Assembly: GCA_963640855.1 (NCBI GenBank)
Contig: CAVIAJ010000013.1
Coordinates: 1-38,164 of the forward strand
Source: Methanarcanum sp963640855
GTDB taxonomy: Archaea; Thermoplasmatota; Thermoplasmata; Methanomassiliicoccales; Methanomethylophilaceae
Direction: 5' to 3'
Length of the DNA: 38,164 bases
The notes beneath the pieces were generated by a model, which searched no databases, was not told the DNA's origin, and was given only the letters and a program-made list of their open reading frames with translations. This document shows, piece after piece, positions 17,624-26,900 of this stretch. The position numbers and the translations under genes were made by a program. Within the stretch, counting starts at the first letter, position 1. Every line of letters begins with the position of its first letter.

Positions 17624-18316
17624 ATGAGCAGCCAGGCAGAAAAGGAAATGATCGAGGTCTTCGAAGAGGCCGGAAAGAGACACGGATACGGAATGGTCAG
17701 GGCAAGATACATTGCGCTGAGAGACTTCAAAGTCCGCTGGACGAGAGTCGCAAACAGAGATTGGGTGGATTTTGAGGTATCCGACTACATCAAAGGAGCA
17801 CGTCCCGATCTCATCGCAAGTCTCGCGGAAACCATCTTTTCGAAGATGGAAAACAGAACCGTCCCGTACAGCGACGCACTTTCAAGGTGGGCGCTGTCCG
17901 AAGAATTCATCGAAGAAAAACAGCCGGTTTACCTCACAAGGTGCAGAAACCTCACGAGGACAACGGAAGGAAAGAACAAGGATCTTGCGGATTCATTCGA
18001 AAGACTGAAGAAGATGGGTCTCGTGGACAAAGAATCGAATCCGTACGTCACATGGACTACGAACGAGTTCATGAGAAAATGCGGATATTCATCAAGTCTG
18101 ATGAACGTTCTTGTGATTTCCTCGTACTTCGACGGAAAAGAGATTCCGGATTCACTGCTCGACTATGTGGTCTACGGAGAATGGCTCCGTCTGTCCGAAG
18201 GAAGGAAATGCTTCGGATATGAAATCGACAACGACTACATCAACGAGATGATGACAAGATTCCCGGGGGGTGACGAATCAAAGAGACTCTTAGACAAGTT
18301 CAGGATGTACATCTGA
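17624..18316 (+). CDS. Conserved-looking protein of unknown function
   Basis: 230 residues, not recognised. It is soluble, mixed charge, with strong start signals: GGTGG about 8 nt before the ATG and a TTTAAATC box about 40 nt upstream. Visible segments are an N-terminal half with aromatic-rich RDFKVRWTRVANRDWVDFEV and DLIASLAETIFSKME (about 30-85), resembling the beta-strand/helix order of SprT-like or YgjP domains but with no HExxH zinc site. A C-terminal half follows with helices and VVYGEWLRLSEGRKCFGYEI (about 180-200). No signal peptide or membrane helix is present. An inactive peptidase-like fold is a guess only. The gene is followed directly by the candidate structured RNA. Confidence 0.7.
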   Translation: MSSQAEKEMIEVFEEAGKRHGYGMVRARYIALRDFKVRWTRVANRDWVDFEVSDYIKGARPDLIASLAETIFSKMENRTVPYSDALSRWALSEEFIEEKQPVYLTRCRNLTRTTEGKNKDLADSFERLKKMGLVDKESNPYVTWTTNEFMRKCGYSSSLMNVLVISSYFDGKEIPDSLLDYVVYGEWLRLSEGRKCFGYEIDNDYINEMMTRFPGGDESKRLLDKFRMYI

Positions 18317-18319
18317 GTC

Positions 18320-18615
18320 ATCTTCCTGAAAAAACAGAAAGAACCATGCGCAGGGGAAGAAAACTGTTCCCCTGCGCTAACAAATCCCTTCACGGTTACG
18401 CCGATGACGGCAATCTCCGGGCACTGACTTACGCAGGGGGTATTTTTCGGACTCTGTGTTGTCTCACGGTCATCGCCGCGATGTCACATCGCACACTCCC
18501 GCAAGTTCCCAAATCGGTTTCAGAGTCACTGTGCGCCCGATCGTACATATGGTGTTCACTTATCGCACCCATCCGTCGTCCGGGTATTGTCAATAAGACA
18601 ATGCACAGTATTTCA
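18320..18615. ncRNA. Candidate structured RNA, family unknown, strand unresolved
   Basis: A 306-bp gene-free stretch between the genes at 17624 and 18623 holds several good helices. They are an 11-bp stem GCGCAGGGGAA / TTCCCCTGCGC (18348-18377), GCCG-ATGA-CGGC (18400-18411), a long-range 7-bp stem GACTCTG (18450) / CAGAGTC (18527) enclosing GCGATG-TCA-CATCGC (18478-18492), GTGCG / CGCAC (18531-18568), and a final ATTGTC / GACAAT stem (18586-18602). A T-rich run (TTTCATTCTTTTT) follows, favouring the plus strand. A second GCAGGGG at 18433 could compete for the 5' stem. I looked for RNase P, SRP and cobalamin-riboswitch landmarks and did not find convincing matches. It could also be a long 3' UTR of the upstream gene. 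Confidence 0.45.
18586..18615 (+). terminator. Hairpin plus T-rich tail
   Basis: A 6-bp stem ATTGTC / GACAAT with an AATAA loop is followed by pyrimidine-rich DNA ending in TTCATTCTTTTT. It would end a plus-strand transcript from the 17624 gene or the RNA candidate, just before the convergent dphB stop. Confidence 0.45.
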
Positions 18616-18622
18616 TTCTTTT

Positions 18623-19420
18623 TCAGTCGTCGGTGATGATTTCTTCGGGAGCACCGCCGAAGTATACCAATGCGTACTGTTCCATGAAGTGAAGGTTTCC
18701 GGGAAGGATGAGGGTGAACAGAGGTTCTCCGAGATCTTTTTCCATAAGATCTTTCACGTATCCCGCTGTAATCTTTTCATCGGGAGAACCCACTTTGGAT
18801 GCTACGATAATCAACGTGTCGTCTTTGATGAGGCCTTTTCCCCATTTCTTCTCGCCTTCGACGAGCCATTCCAGAGCCTGATGCGCCGTCATGTATCTCA
18901 TTTCGTCTGCGTGAATGTCGAGAAGAATCATTGTGTGCAGTCCTCTCTCTTTGTTCTCGCAGATATGGTCGTACGGAGACTGAGGCTGATATCCGTCGTC
19001 GAGGAACGGAAGTGTAACGGTTCTTCCGAATTTGTACGGCTGAAGTCCTGTGGACGAGGGACATGCCGAAAATATCGATATTCCGTGGAAGATTCTTACA
19101 GGGATGCCCAAATCCTTTGCCTGAATCCTCAGATCGACATGGGTTGTGGCGGCCATGGTATCTCCCGCAGTTACAAATCCGACGCGCATTGTGCGTGCGT
19201 CGTTGATCACATCCTCTCCTTCTTCGACCTGTCCTCTGTAGAGAACGGTAATCTTTCTGCCGATTGTTTTCTCGAGATCTTCGATACCTGTGCCTATGAG
19301 TGTCGATGTGTAGAATTCGGCGTAGATTTTATCGCAGGTCTTCAGTGCTTCGAGGGCCTTAACGGTCATACCGTCGGTACCGCTGAGCCCGAGTCCGACG
19401 AAAATAAGTTCGGATGTCAT
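18623..19420 (-). CDS. dphB: Diphthine synthase
   Basis: 265 residues. SAM-dependent methyltransferase of the tetrapyrrole-methylase fold that trimethylates the modified histidine of elongation factor 2 in diphthamide synthesis. The N-terminal LIFVGLGLSGTDGMTVKALE and AEFYTSTLIG, the central VGFVTAGDTMAATTHVDLR (SAM site, the family GDP replaced by GDT) and IFHGISIFSACPSSTGLQPY are all typical. Length matches the family. It sits 37 bp after cfbA on the same strand; the linker has a T-rich stretch that may hold its own promoter. The archaeal/eukaryotic pathway confirms the domain of origin. Confidence 0.93.
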   Translation of the reverse strand: MTSELIFVGLGLSGTDGMTVKALEALKTCDKIYAEFYTSTLIGTGIEDLEKTIGRKITVLYRGQVEEGEDVINDARTMRVGFVTAGDTMAATTHVDLRIQAKDLGIPVRIFHGISIFSACPSSTGLQPYKFGRTVTLPFLDDGYQPQSPYDHICENKERGLHTMILLDIHADEMRYMTAHQALEWLVEGEKKWGKGLIKDDTLIIVASKVGSPDEKITAGYVKDLMEKDLGEPLFTLILPGNLHFMEQYALVYFGGAPEEIITDD

Positions 19421-19457
19421 CGTTTTGTCGATAACCGCTGAAGTAAAAAAAGGTATG

Positions 19458-20231
19458 TCACAGTTTCAGTGTCTCGCCGACTACTGTTTTCAGAAGACCC
19501 GTGAATCCGTCGTCTACGCCGATCGCTCCCGTGATGTATATGTCGATTTCATTGCCGAAAAGAACGGACGATCCGAAACAGGTATTCTCCGGAATACCCA
19601 ACGATGCGGGGATGTTGCTGTTGACGTGAGCTCCGGTGGAAATAATCAGCGGTACCGCGATTATTCTGTCGATTCCTTTCTTAATCATGAATCTCGCACA
19701 GTCGCCGATGGAAGGTTCGTTGTAATCGAGGAATGCGGTGAACACATTCTTGAATCCTCTTCTCATAAGTTCGTCTGCATTTTTCTGTGCCATGACCGCA
19801 CTGTATTTCATCTGCGAACCGTGGGTTATGAGCATAATTCCCGTTGTATTGTCGATATCCGTGGCGGATGTGATATGTTTCTCGATAATATCCGCAATAC
19901 GGGGATCCTCACCTATCGGCCGGACGTAGTGGATTATCATTTCGTTTACGGAGTAGCATTTGTACCTGTCGTCATCGAGACCGATCTGTCTCGGAATGTA
20001 TCTGAAAGTCATCTCTCCGGAGGACATCATGAAAGGAATCACAACGATTTCATTCACACAGTCTTCTTTCATAAGTTTCATTGCAGACCTGACGGTAGGT
20101 TCTTCCGCTCCGATGAAAGCGATATACGCCATTATGCCTGCATCTCTGAGTCTCGCAGCATTCGCTATGAGAGCATCGTGATTGTACGGTTTGTCCGATC
20201 CGTATCCGATGAGAAGAACGCCTTTTGACAT
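19458..20231 (-). CDS. Two-domain CbiX/CfbA-like sirohydrochlorin chelatase
   Basis: 257 residues, two tandem CbiX-type halves. The C-terminal half has both expected metal-site histidines: ITHGSQMKYSAV (about 135) and PLIISTGAHVNSNIP (about 195). In the N-terminal half the equivalents read IGYGSDKPYN (His to Tyr) and PFMMSSGEMTFRYIP (no His), so that half looks non-catalytic. CbiX/CfbA insert Co or Ni into sirohydrochlorin for cobalamin or coenzyme F430; single-domain archaeal forms are about half this length. In a methanogen the F430 pathway is plausible, but metal and product cannot be told here. A TATATATAATC box precedes the gene. It leads a two-gene unit with dphB. Confidence 0.82.
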   Translation of the reverse strand: MSKGVLLIGYGSDKPYNHDALIANAARLRDAGIMAYIAFIGAEEPTVRSAMKLMKEDCVNEIVVIPFMMSSGEMTFRYIPRQIGLDDDRYKCYSVNEMIIHYVRPIGEDPRIADIIEKHITSATDIDNTTGIMLITHGSQMKYSAVMAQKNADELMRRGFKNVFTAFLDYNEPSIGDCARFMIKKGIDRIIAVPLIISTGAHVNSNIPASLGIPENTCFGSSVLFGNEIDIYITGAIGVDDGFTGLLKTVVGETLKL

Positions 20232-20350
20232 AACAACCTAATGAGTAGATACAGTCCCGATTATATATACTTCTACGTCAAAAACACAACTGGCACAGCG
20301 TTTTCGGTCATCAAATACATTTATCTATCTGTCAGCATCATCGAGAGAAC

Positions 20351-21346
20351 ATGGTCAGATGCATCCGTGTTCCGAAGAGTGAAGGTAATGCCGTCAGGAT
20401 GAAACTGAAGGAACTCGGTATTCTCAATCAGGATGCGAAGATCGGAAAGGAAGGTGATTTTCTTCTCATTCCGATAACTGCGGATTCTTTTGAAGAATAC
20501 GAGACAACGGATGCCGATTTGGAAACAGTCGAGCATAAGATTACGGATTACAGACTTCTTCTTCCCGAAGAAATCAGAGATATCCTTCCGAATTCTTACG
20601 ACAATATCGGAGATGTTCTGATTGTGAAAATTGCAGATGAGTTACTTCCTATGAAACACGAGATAGGAAACGCTCTTCTCAAAACCTCATCGAGCGCACG
20701 CTGTGTCCTTTCGGATAACGGAGTGAAAGGCGAATTACGTGTAAGGGAATTGGAATTAATCGCGGGAACGGGACCTTCGGAAACGAAACACAGGGAATCC
20801 GGCGTAGTTATGATGACCGATCCCGCAAAGGTGTACTACAATCCGAGGTTGGCTCATGAAAGGGAACATGTCGCTTCGCTTGTAAACGACGGTGAAATCA
20901 TAATCGATATGTTTGCAGGTGTGGCACCTTTCCCGCTTACAATCTGCAGATACGCACATCCGAAGATTGTTTACGCAATAGATCTGAATCACGATGCAGT
21001 AGAATACGCAAAAATCAACGTGAAACTGAATCATTTCGATAATATTGTGCCTATAGAAGGAGATGCAAGAGAAGTCATCAAAGATTTACCGGATGCGGAC
21101 AGAGTCGTGATGAATCTCCCTCAAATTGCACAGGATTTCCTTCCCGACGCTTTATCCAAAACAAAGATCGGAGGAACCGTTCATATGCATAAGATCCTGG
21201 AGCGTGATATTCTGGAGAAATTCTGCAATGAATTGACGGAAGATATGCACGGGAGAGGACTCCCGTGCAGAATATCCGACGTAAGAGAATTGAAGACATA
21301 CTCGCCGTCGGCGAGTGTGTATGTCTTCGATATTGTCAGGGAATGA
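20351..21346 (+). CDS. trm5: tRNA (guanine37-N1)-methyltransferase Trm5
   Basis: 331 residues. Uses SAM to methylate G37 of tRNAs reading CNN and similar codons, which prevents frameshifting. The small N-terminal domain (1-60) and middle domain (ITDYRLLLPEEIRDILPNSYDNIGDVLIVKI) are followed by the Rossmann SAM domain: DMFAGVAPFPLTICRY (about 190-205), VYAIDLNHDAVEYAKINV, GDAREVI and the catalytic motif MNLPQIAQDFLPDAL. Leaderless: CATTTATCTA is centred about 26 nt before the ATG. It is convergent with dcd, 6 bp between stops. The domain order matches archaeal Trm5. Confidence 0.94.
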   Translation: MVRCIRVPKSEGNAVRMKLKELGILNQDAKIGKEGDFLLIPITADSFEEYETTDADLETVEHKITDYRLLLPEEIRDILPNSYDNIGDVLIVKIADELLPMKHEIGNALLKTSSSARCVLSDNGVKGELRVRELELIAGTGPSETKHRESGVVMMTDPAKVYYNPRLAHEREHVASLVNDGEIIIDMFAGVAPFPLTICRYAHPKIVYAIDLNHDAVEYAKINVKLNHFDNIVPIEGDAREVIKDLPDADRVVMNLPQIAQDFLPDALSKTKIGGTVHMHKILERDILEKFCNELTEDMHGRGLPCRISDVRELKTYSPSASVYVFDIVRE

Positions 21347-21352
21347 AACTTT

Positions 21353-21850
21353 TCACTTCTTAATCGGATCGAGTACGATACCCTGAGAACCCTGATAGTG
21401 TCCACTTCTTTTCTCGTAACTCTTAGCACTTGCCGAAGCCATCTGCTCGAAGACAATCTGACAGAATCTTTCTCCGATGGGATATTCAACTTCGTGATCG
21501 TTTGTGTTGTAACATCCGAAGGTGAGTGTTCCTTCGTATCCTGCATCGATTTTTCCGAAGACTCCGATCAATCCCTTTCTCATCCATGTGGTTCTCATCC
21601 AAAGCTGACCGCATTTGTCGTCGGGCATTCTTATTTTCTCTTTGGTTGAAACGAACGCCATTGTCCTTCCCGGAATCTTTACGATGCCGTCTTTATGGAT
21701 TTCATCGCTTCCGTTGATTTTGATTTCGGAGATTGTAAGGTCGTATCCGTTCGGTGTGAGATTTTTCTCGATGAAATCGGAAATTCCGATATCTCCGGTC
21801 ATGATGCTTTCCATAATGTCTCTGTCTGAAAGGACGGTCATGTCCGGCAC
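21353..21850 (-). CDS. dcd: dCTP deaminase
   Basis: 165 residues of the dCTP deaminase/dUTPase family, which makes dUTP (or dUMP in bifunctional forms) for thymidylate synthesis. Key blocks are the N-terminal SDRDIMESIMTGDIGI, NGYDLTISEI, MRTTWMRKGLIG (family R-S-S-x-x-R-x-G) and DAGYEGTLTFGCYNT with the catalytic Glu, then GERFCQIVFEQM. It is shorter than many dcd proteins (about 190-200), mostly by a trimmed C-terminus. A TATA-like ATAATTATATCGG lies about 20-25 nt upstream and is shared, on the opposite strand, with the promoter region of the 21943 gene. Whether it is mono- or bifunctional cannot be seen. Confidence 0.92.
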   Translation of the reverse strand: MPDMTVLSDRDIMESIMTGDIGISDFIEKNLTPNGYDLTISEIKINGSDEIHKDGIVKIPGRTMAFVSTKEKIRMPDDKCGQLWMRTTWMRKGLIGVFGKIDAGYEGTLTFGCYNTNDHEVEYPIGERFCQIVFEQMASASAKSYEKRSGHYQGSQGIVLDPIKK

Positions 21851-21909
21851 TATCGTAAGATGCCGATATAATTATGACCCTTCATCAAGTCATATCTGAC
21901 GACGATAGA

Positions 21910-21918
21910 TTTAATATC
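21910..21918 (+). promoter_or_regulatory. TATA box fixing the start of the Arg/Asp-repeat protein
   Basis: TTTAATATC is centred about 26-29 nt before the ATG at 21943. The frame is open back to an ATG at 21874, but that lies upstream of this box, so the 21943 start is preferred. Confidence 0.5.
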
Positions 21919-21942
21919 ATATCGTTATGGGAATTGAGACGG

Positions 21943-23934
21943 ATGAACCCCATGACGGATGAGAACAGAGACCGCGGAGACAGGGCCGGTAAGAGGCCGT
22001 ATCACAAGAGAGACAGTGCTGACGATAAGCAGAGATACGGCAGGGACGGATACAGACCGCGTGGGGACAGAGGAAACCGTGACGGTGAGAGAAGGTCATT
22101 CAGCCGCGACAGGGATTCCGGTAACGGCAGAGGAAGGGACAGGCACGACCGCAGGGATTCCGATCGTAACGGAGAGAGAAAACCGTTCAGCCACGACCGT
22201 CCGAGATACGATAACATGGGTTCCGACCGTCAGGGACGTGACGGCGAAAGAAAATCATTCGACCGCGACAGACCCAGGTACAATCACAGGGATTCGGAAC
22301 GTGACGGAGAAAGGAAACCGTTTAATCACGACCGCCGTGACGGAGACCGTCCGAGATACAACCGCAGAGATTCCCGTGACGGAGAAAGAAAATCATTCAG
22401 ACCGAGAGACGGTGAGAGGAGATCTTTCAGCCGTGGCGGAGACCGTCCGAGATTCGATAACCGCCGCAATAATGAATCGGAAAGCAATAATTCCGAAGAG
22501 TATACTGAAAGGAAACAGGAAGAGTCACGCCCGAGGGATGACAGAAAGATAAGATATCCCTCCGACCCTCAGAAACTTCTCTTCAGGGGAGTGGACTATC
22601 AGGCGAACGGAAGGAACGATCTTGCATTGATTATGTACCTTCACGGTGCTGTTTTAATGAGCAAAGGATGTGAAAACAATGCATCGATTATGCTCCGCGA
22701 CCTCGGAAAAGAGAATTTTACCGATAAGAGAGAACAGATTGCGGACAGATGTTCCGAAGATGCTCTCATCGAATACGATTACATCTGCCGCACACTGAAC
22801 GAAGATTACGATTGTTCTTTCTTTGAGTCGAAATATTCCGACGGCAATAAACATGCAATTTACTGTAAAATCCGTTTGGAAGAAGTAGAAGGCGAAGATC
22901 CGATAATCGATACCTTCGTCCTGAACTGCGACGATAACGATCAGAAAGTCATCGAAGGACTGAAACTTCTGAAGAGAAAGAAAGATTCCGTCAAAGCAAC
23001 GGAGAATCTCGACCGTATCGAGAACAACAAGAAACTCAGACAGTCGATCCACACAAAATTCGAACACGCAATGAAAGGAAACGTTTCCTGTAAGAAAGAT
23101 CTGGAAAGACTTTCGTCACGTTTCCCGGAAGCCGCATTTTTCCTTGAGTATATGGAAAACAGGGAAAAAGGCACAGGTCTCGAGTGGCTCAAGAGTAAAT
23201 ACGATAATTTCAAGGAACTGATGATTTCCGAAGAGTATCATTTGGATATCAAAGACACACCTTTCGGACTGTTCCTGAGAGCGAAGAACCTTCAGGCGAA
23301 GAAAGAGGATTGGATTCCCCAGATGATAAAAGCCGCCAAAGCGGGTTCGGATGAAGCATTGGATGAACTCAAACCTCTGAAATACAGAGGAGACATTGAA
23401 AGATCCATCGCAGAAGTATATCTTGCAAGGAAAGATCTCGACGGTCTTCTTTCAATGTATAAAGAAGGATTCGAAGACACAATGTATCTCGAAAAGTACT
23501 GTCAGAGCGACAGATCTCTCATTCTCAAAGTCGGAGAAGAACTCGGTGCGTGGAGTACGGAGAAAGAAATCGACTGGTACAGAGTGAACGCAAGGAACGG
23601 TTACACCGAGTGCAGAAACGAATTGATCAACAGGATGCACAACAAAAACTACCGTTCCAAGGCTTTGATTTACGCTCTGCATGACGTAGGTGCGGATCCC
23701 GAAGCGGCAAGACTCTATCTTGAGATGGAAGCAAGCGGTGAAGATCAGATCCCGGCACTGAAATGGCTGAGGAAAGTCAGCGACAATGAAGCCGCAAAAG
23801 ACTTCCTCCATGACCATTACGAAGAGAAAGGAGATTTGGCAACTTTCGAATCGATATTCGTCGACGACGGATACAGAAAGAAGAGTTTCCCCCGCGGACC
23901 GAAAGGAAAGGGCCGCCGTAATTCACGCAAGTGA
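21943..23934 (+). CDS. Arg/Asp-rich repeat protein with helical C-terminal domain
   Basis: 663 residues from the preferred ATG. The N-terminal ~185 residues are extremely rich in Arg, Asp, Gly, Ser and lack hydrophobics. They contain about six imperfect repeats around GERKSF or GERRSF followed by DRPRYNxRDS, a low-complexity tail resembling RD/RGG RNA-binding regions. The rest (from about PQKLLFRGVDYQANGRNDLA) is alpha-helical with SEL1/TPR-like units such as GADPEAARLYLEMEASGEDQIPALKWLRK and ends in a basic SFPRGPKGKGRRNSRK. The function is unknown; RNA or nucleoprotein binding is an inference from composition. Its stop overlaps the convergent helicase-nuclease gene by 12 bp. The repeated tail is clean at the nucleotide level, with no frameshift. 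Confidence 0.8.
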   Translation: MNPMTDENRDRGDRAGKRPYHKRDSADDKQRYGRDGYRPRGDRGNRDGERRSFSRDRDSGNGRGRDRHDRRDSDRNGERKPFSHDRPRYDNMGSDRQGRDGERKSFDRDRPRYNHRDSERDGERKPFNHDRRDGDRPRYNRRDSRDGERKSFRPRDGERRSFSRGGDRPRFDNRRNNESESNNSEEYTERKQEESRPRDDRKIRYPSDPQKLLFRGVDYQANGRNDLALIMYLHGAVLMSKGCENNASIMLRDLGKENFTDKREQIADRCSEDALIEYDYICRTLNEDYDCSFFESKYSDGNKHAIYCKIRLEEVEGEDPIIDTFVLNCDDNDQKVIEGLKLLKRKKDSVKATENLDRIENNKKLRQSIHTKFEHAMKGNVSCKKDLERLSSRFPEAAFFLEYMENREKGTGLEWLKSKYDNFKELMISEEYHLDIKDTPFGLFLRAKNLQAKKEDWIPQMIKAAKAGSDEALDELKPLKYRGDIERSIAEVYLARKDLDGLLSMYKEGFEDTMYLEKYCQSDRSLILKVGEELGAWSTEKEIDWYRVNARNGYTECRNELINRMHNKNYRSKALIYALHDVGADPEAARLYLEMEASGEDQIPALKWLRKVSDNEAAKDFLHDHYEEKGDLATFESIFVDDGYRKKSFPRGPKGKGRRNSRK

Positions 23935-26900
23935 TTTCACGACGGACACAATCTTATCCGCTTCCTTCTCCCTGTCGTTCCACCAGTTGGTACTCCAAAT
24001 CCTGTAGATCTTCCATCCTCTCGATTCGAGATATTTCTGTCTGTGGTAGTCTCTCTCACGTGCGGAATCCGAGCTGTGATAGAGTTTTCCGTCGCATTCG
24101 ATTCCGAGAATATACTTTCCGTTCTTTTTCACGGCGAGATCGATACTGTATCCTCCGACACCAATCTGAGTGTAAACATCCAAACCTCTTTCCTTCAGCG
24201 CATCGTAGACCTGTTCCTCGAATTCGCTGTCGAATCTTACGGATTCGGAAGGACTCTGTTCATCATGGAACGAATGGAGAATTCTGAGTGCGGATTCTCT
24301 GTCTTTATTGCTTATTGCGTAAGAATATTCGAGATATTTCCTCAGGAAGAACGGTCCTTTCGAAGATATTCCCGAAACGTCGAAATCGGAAGGATTCAAC
24401 GAAGTTATGATGTGAATCTTCTTTTTCGCACGTGTGATCGCAACATTGAGGCGGTTCTCCCCTCCTTCCTGACTTAACATTCCGAAGAAACGTCTGAAAC
24501 GGCCGTCGCTGTCTTTTGCGTAACCTACGGAGAATATTATCACATCGCGTTCGTCACCCTGAACGTTTTCGATGCTTCTGATGAATAATCCGATATCTTC
24601 TCCGTTCTCTCTGCGGGAGCATTCGCTGTCGTATCTTGCGTCGAAAGCGGGATCTTTCTGACATTCTTCTTCAAGCAATCTTTCAATCAGATCGCGCTGA
24701 TTGATGTTGAATGTAATCACGCCGATTGTTTCGCTGTTCTGTCTTCTGTCAAAGAAGTCTTTAATCAGTTTCACGACTTCTTTCGCTTCTTTCATGTTCG
24801 TTCTGTCTGCCCACACCCCGTTGACTATATGCATCTTTATCGGAGGTTCTTCGGGTTCCGAAACGTTAGGTGAAACGTACAGTCTGGCTCTGTAGAATGC
24901 ATAGTTGGAGAAATTGATTAATTCCTCATATTTCGAACGGTAGTGGTAGTCCAAAAGAACGGGTGAATACTTTGATTTGGCGAGATCCAAAAGGCTTGTT
25001 TCTTCCACTGCGGCATCCTGATCCTCATCATCATCCTCGGAAGCGGGATTGAATCTTCCTTTTCCTATACTCGAAGGACGTAACTGTTTGTCGTCACCTG
25101 CAATAACAACTTTCTTCGCACGGTAGATTGCGGGAATGCCTTTCTCTCTGTACATCTGCGAAGCTTCGTCGAAAATCAGAAGATCGAACCTTCCTTTTTC
25201 GAGAGGTATTATCTCGGAAACAACCTCGGGAGTCATGAGCCAGATTTTGATTCCGTTGAATAACTGTGCGATAAACATCTTCACAAATGCATTGACACTC
25301 TTCTTACGTTTGCTCTCGACCTTACGGCGGAGTTCCTTACACGCTTTCTTCTCCGGGTCGTTCATGTATCTCGAGAGACTGTCGTACAGTAAGCAGTCTG
25401 TATGTTTTACGGAAAGTTTCTTTTTCTCCGATGTAAGGCCGCATATTTTACCGACAATATTATCGAAATCGTCAATTGTGTTGAAAACAGAGAGATTGTT
25501 CTTTCTGAATTCTTCGATGTGCCAACCTATCAGCTGTGTGTACAGAAGACTGTTTGCGGTGTTTCCTTCGGGATACAGTCCTCTGACCGCGTAAAGAGCC
25601 TCCAAATACTCTTTCTGAGAATCGCCGATGCTTCCGTAGACGGAATTTGTTCTTACGAATTCACCGTAATTGTCGATACCGTATCTGATATCCGAAAATC
25701 CGTTTGACATCAGCACGGAAGCTATTGTCTTACCATCTCCGTGGGGAAGATATCTATCCACGAACGCACGTACTTCCTTGCCGACGGAACCTTTTCCGAA
25801 TATTCTCTTCAGGAAGAAACTGTCTTTCCATTTTTGGACGTCGTTATCGATACGTGAGATCTCGTCGGACATCATACGTAAATCGAAATCCCCCAATCCT
25901 CTGTCGAATGCGGGAAGTACGGGACATTCTTTCGTGAGTGTGATGAATTTACACAGATCATTCACCGCGTTCGGATTGCAGAACATGTCGTAGGAATTTT
26001 TGAGATCCGTGTATTTCATTCCGGTCATGTTTCCGAACTGAGGCAGCAGTTTGTACACATCGTACTGCCTGTTGTCGTATACGGGGATTTTATCGCAGCA
26101 GTGAAACATCCGATACGGTTCGATACCGAATTCGCCGGGTGTAAACATCGTACGGGAAATGCTTTCAAGACGTTCGATTTCGGAATCGATCTGCGCCGAT
26201 ATGATGTCAATGTCCGCATCGCCCTGCATCGGAGGATACATGTTAATGAGGCTGTCCATCTGACTGTAGAAGCTTTCCCTGTCGCCGATATCGTCGATCT
26301 GAACGGCATATCTGGAAAGAATTCCTAGACGTGAGTATACAACATCCAATGCCGTTTTCTTCTCCGAAACCATCAGAACAGTCTTTCCTTTATTGACGGA
26401 ATCGACGATAAGACTTGCAATCGTCTGAGACTTTCCTGTTCCGGGAGGACCTTGGATAACAATACCGTCGGTTGTATCGATTGATCTCAAAACCGCTTCC
26501 TGGGAACCGTTCAGGTCGTTGATGTAAACCATGCTTTTCTCGGAAATGCTCTTTTTTCCCTTCTTATCTTTAATTTCAATGTCGCCGCAGAATGTATCGT
26601 CATAGGTTTCGTCATCATACGCATCGATGAGAGTATCCAAAAGACCGTTGAGCTCGTTCTCTTCCAGCATCTGTTCGTAATCGCTGTGGATGGAATTCGT
26701 ACGTACGGTGAATTTACCGAGAACTATCGTATTCTCAAGTTCGAGTTCGCCGACACCGTATTTCGGGAATTCTCCCGATTTGTAATCGGTGAAAGGAATA
26801 AGACTCTGTTCGAAACTTACGACGGGAATGATTATTCCTTCCTCTCTGTAGTGATCAATCAGCTTTATGAGGAAATCCTCGCGTCTGTAATCTTCGAATT

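Noticed and set aside
18320..18615. RNase P RNA, SRP RNA or a cobalamin riboswitch
   Set aside because: Short look-alikes exist (ACAGAAA at 18334; a CACTG word), but the defining GAGGAAAGTC, the SRP GGAA/GGAGCA helix 8 loop and the B12-box were not found on either strand. Kept as an unclassified candidate.
21874..21942. Longer start for the Arg/Asp-repeat protein
   Set aside because: The upstream 23 codons lie before and across the TATA box and overlap the dcd promoter; the ATG at 21943 fits the leaderless spacing.
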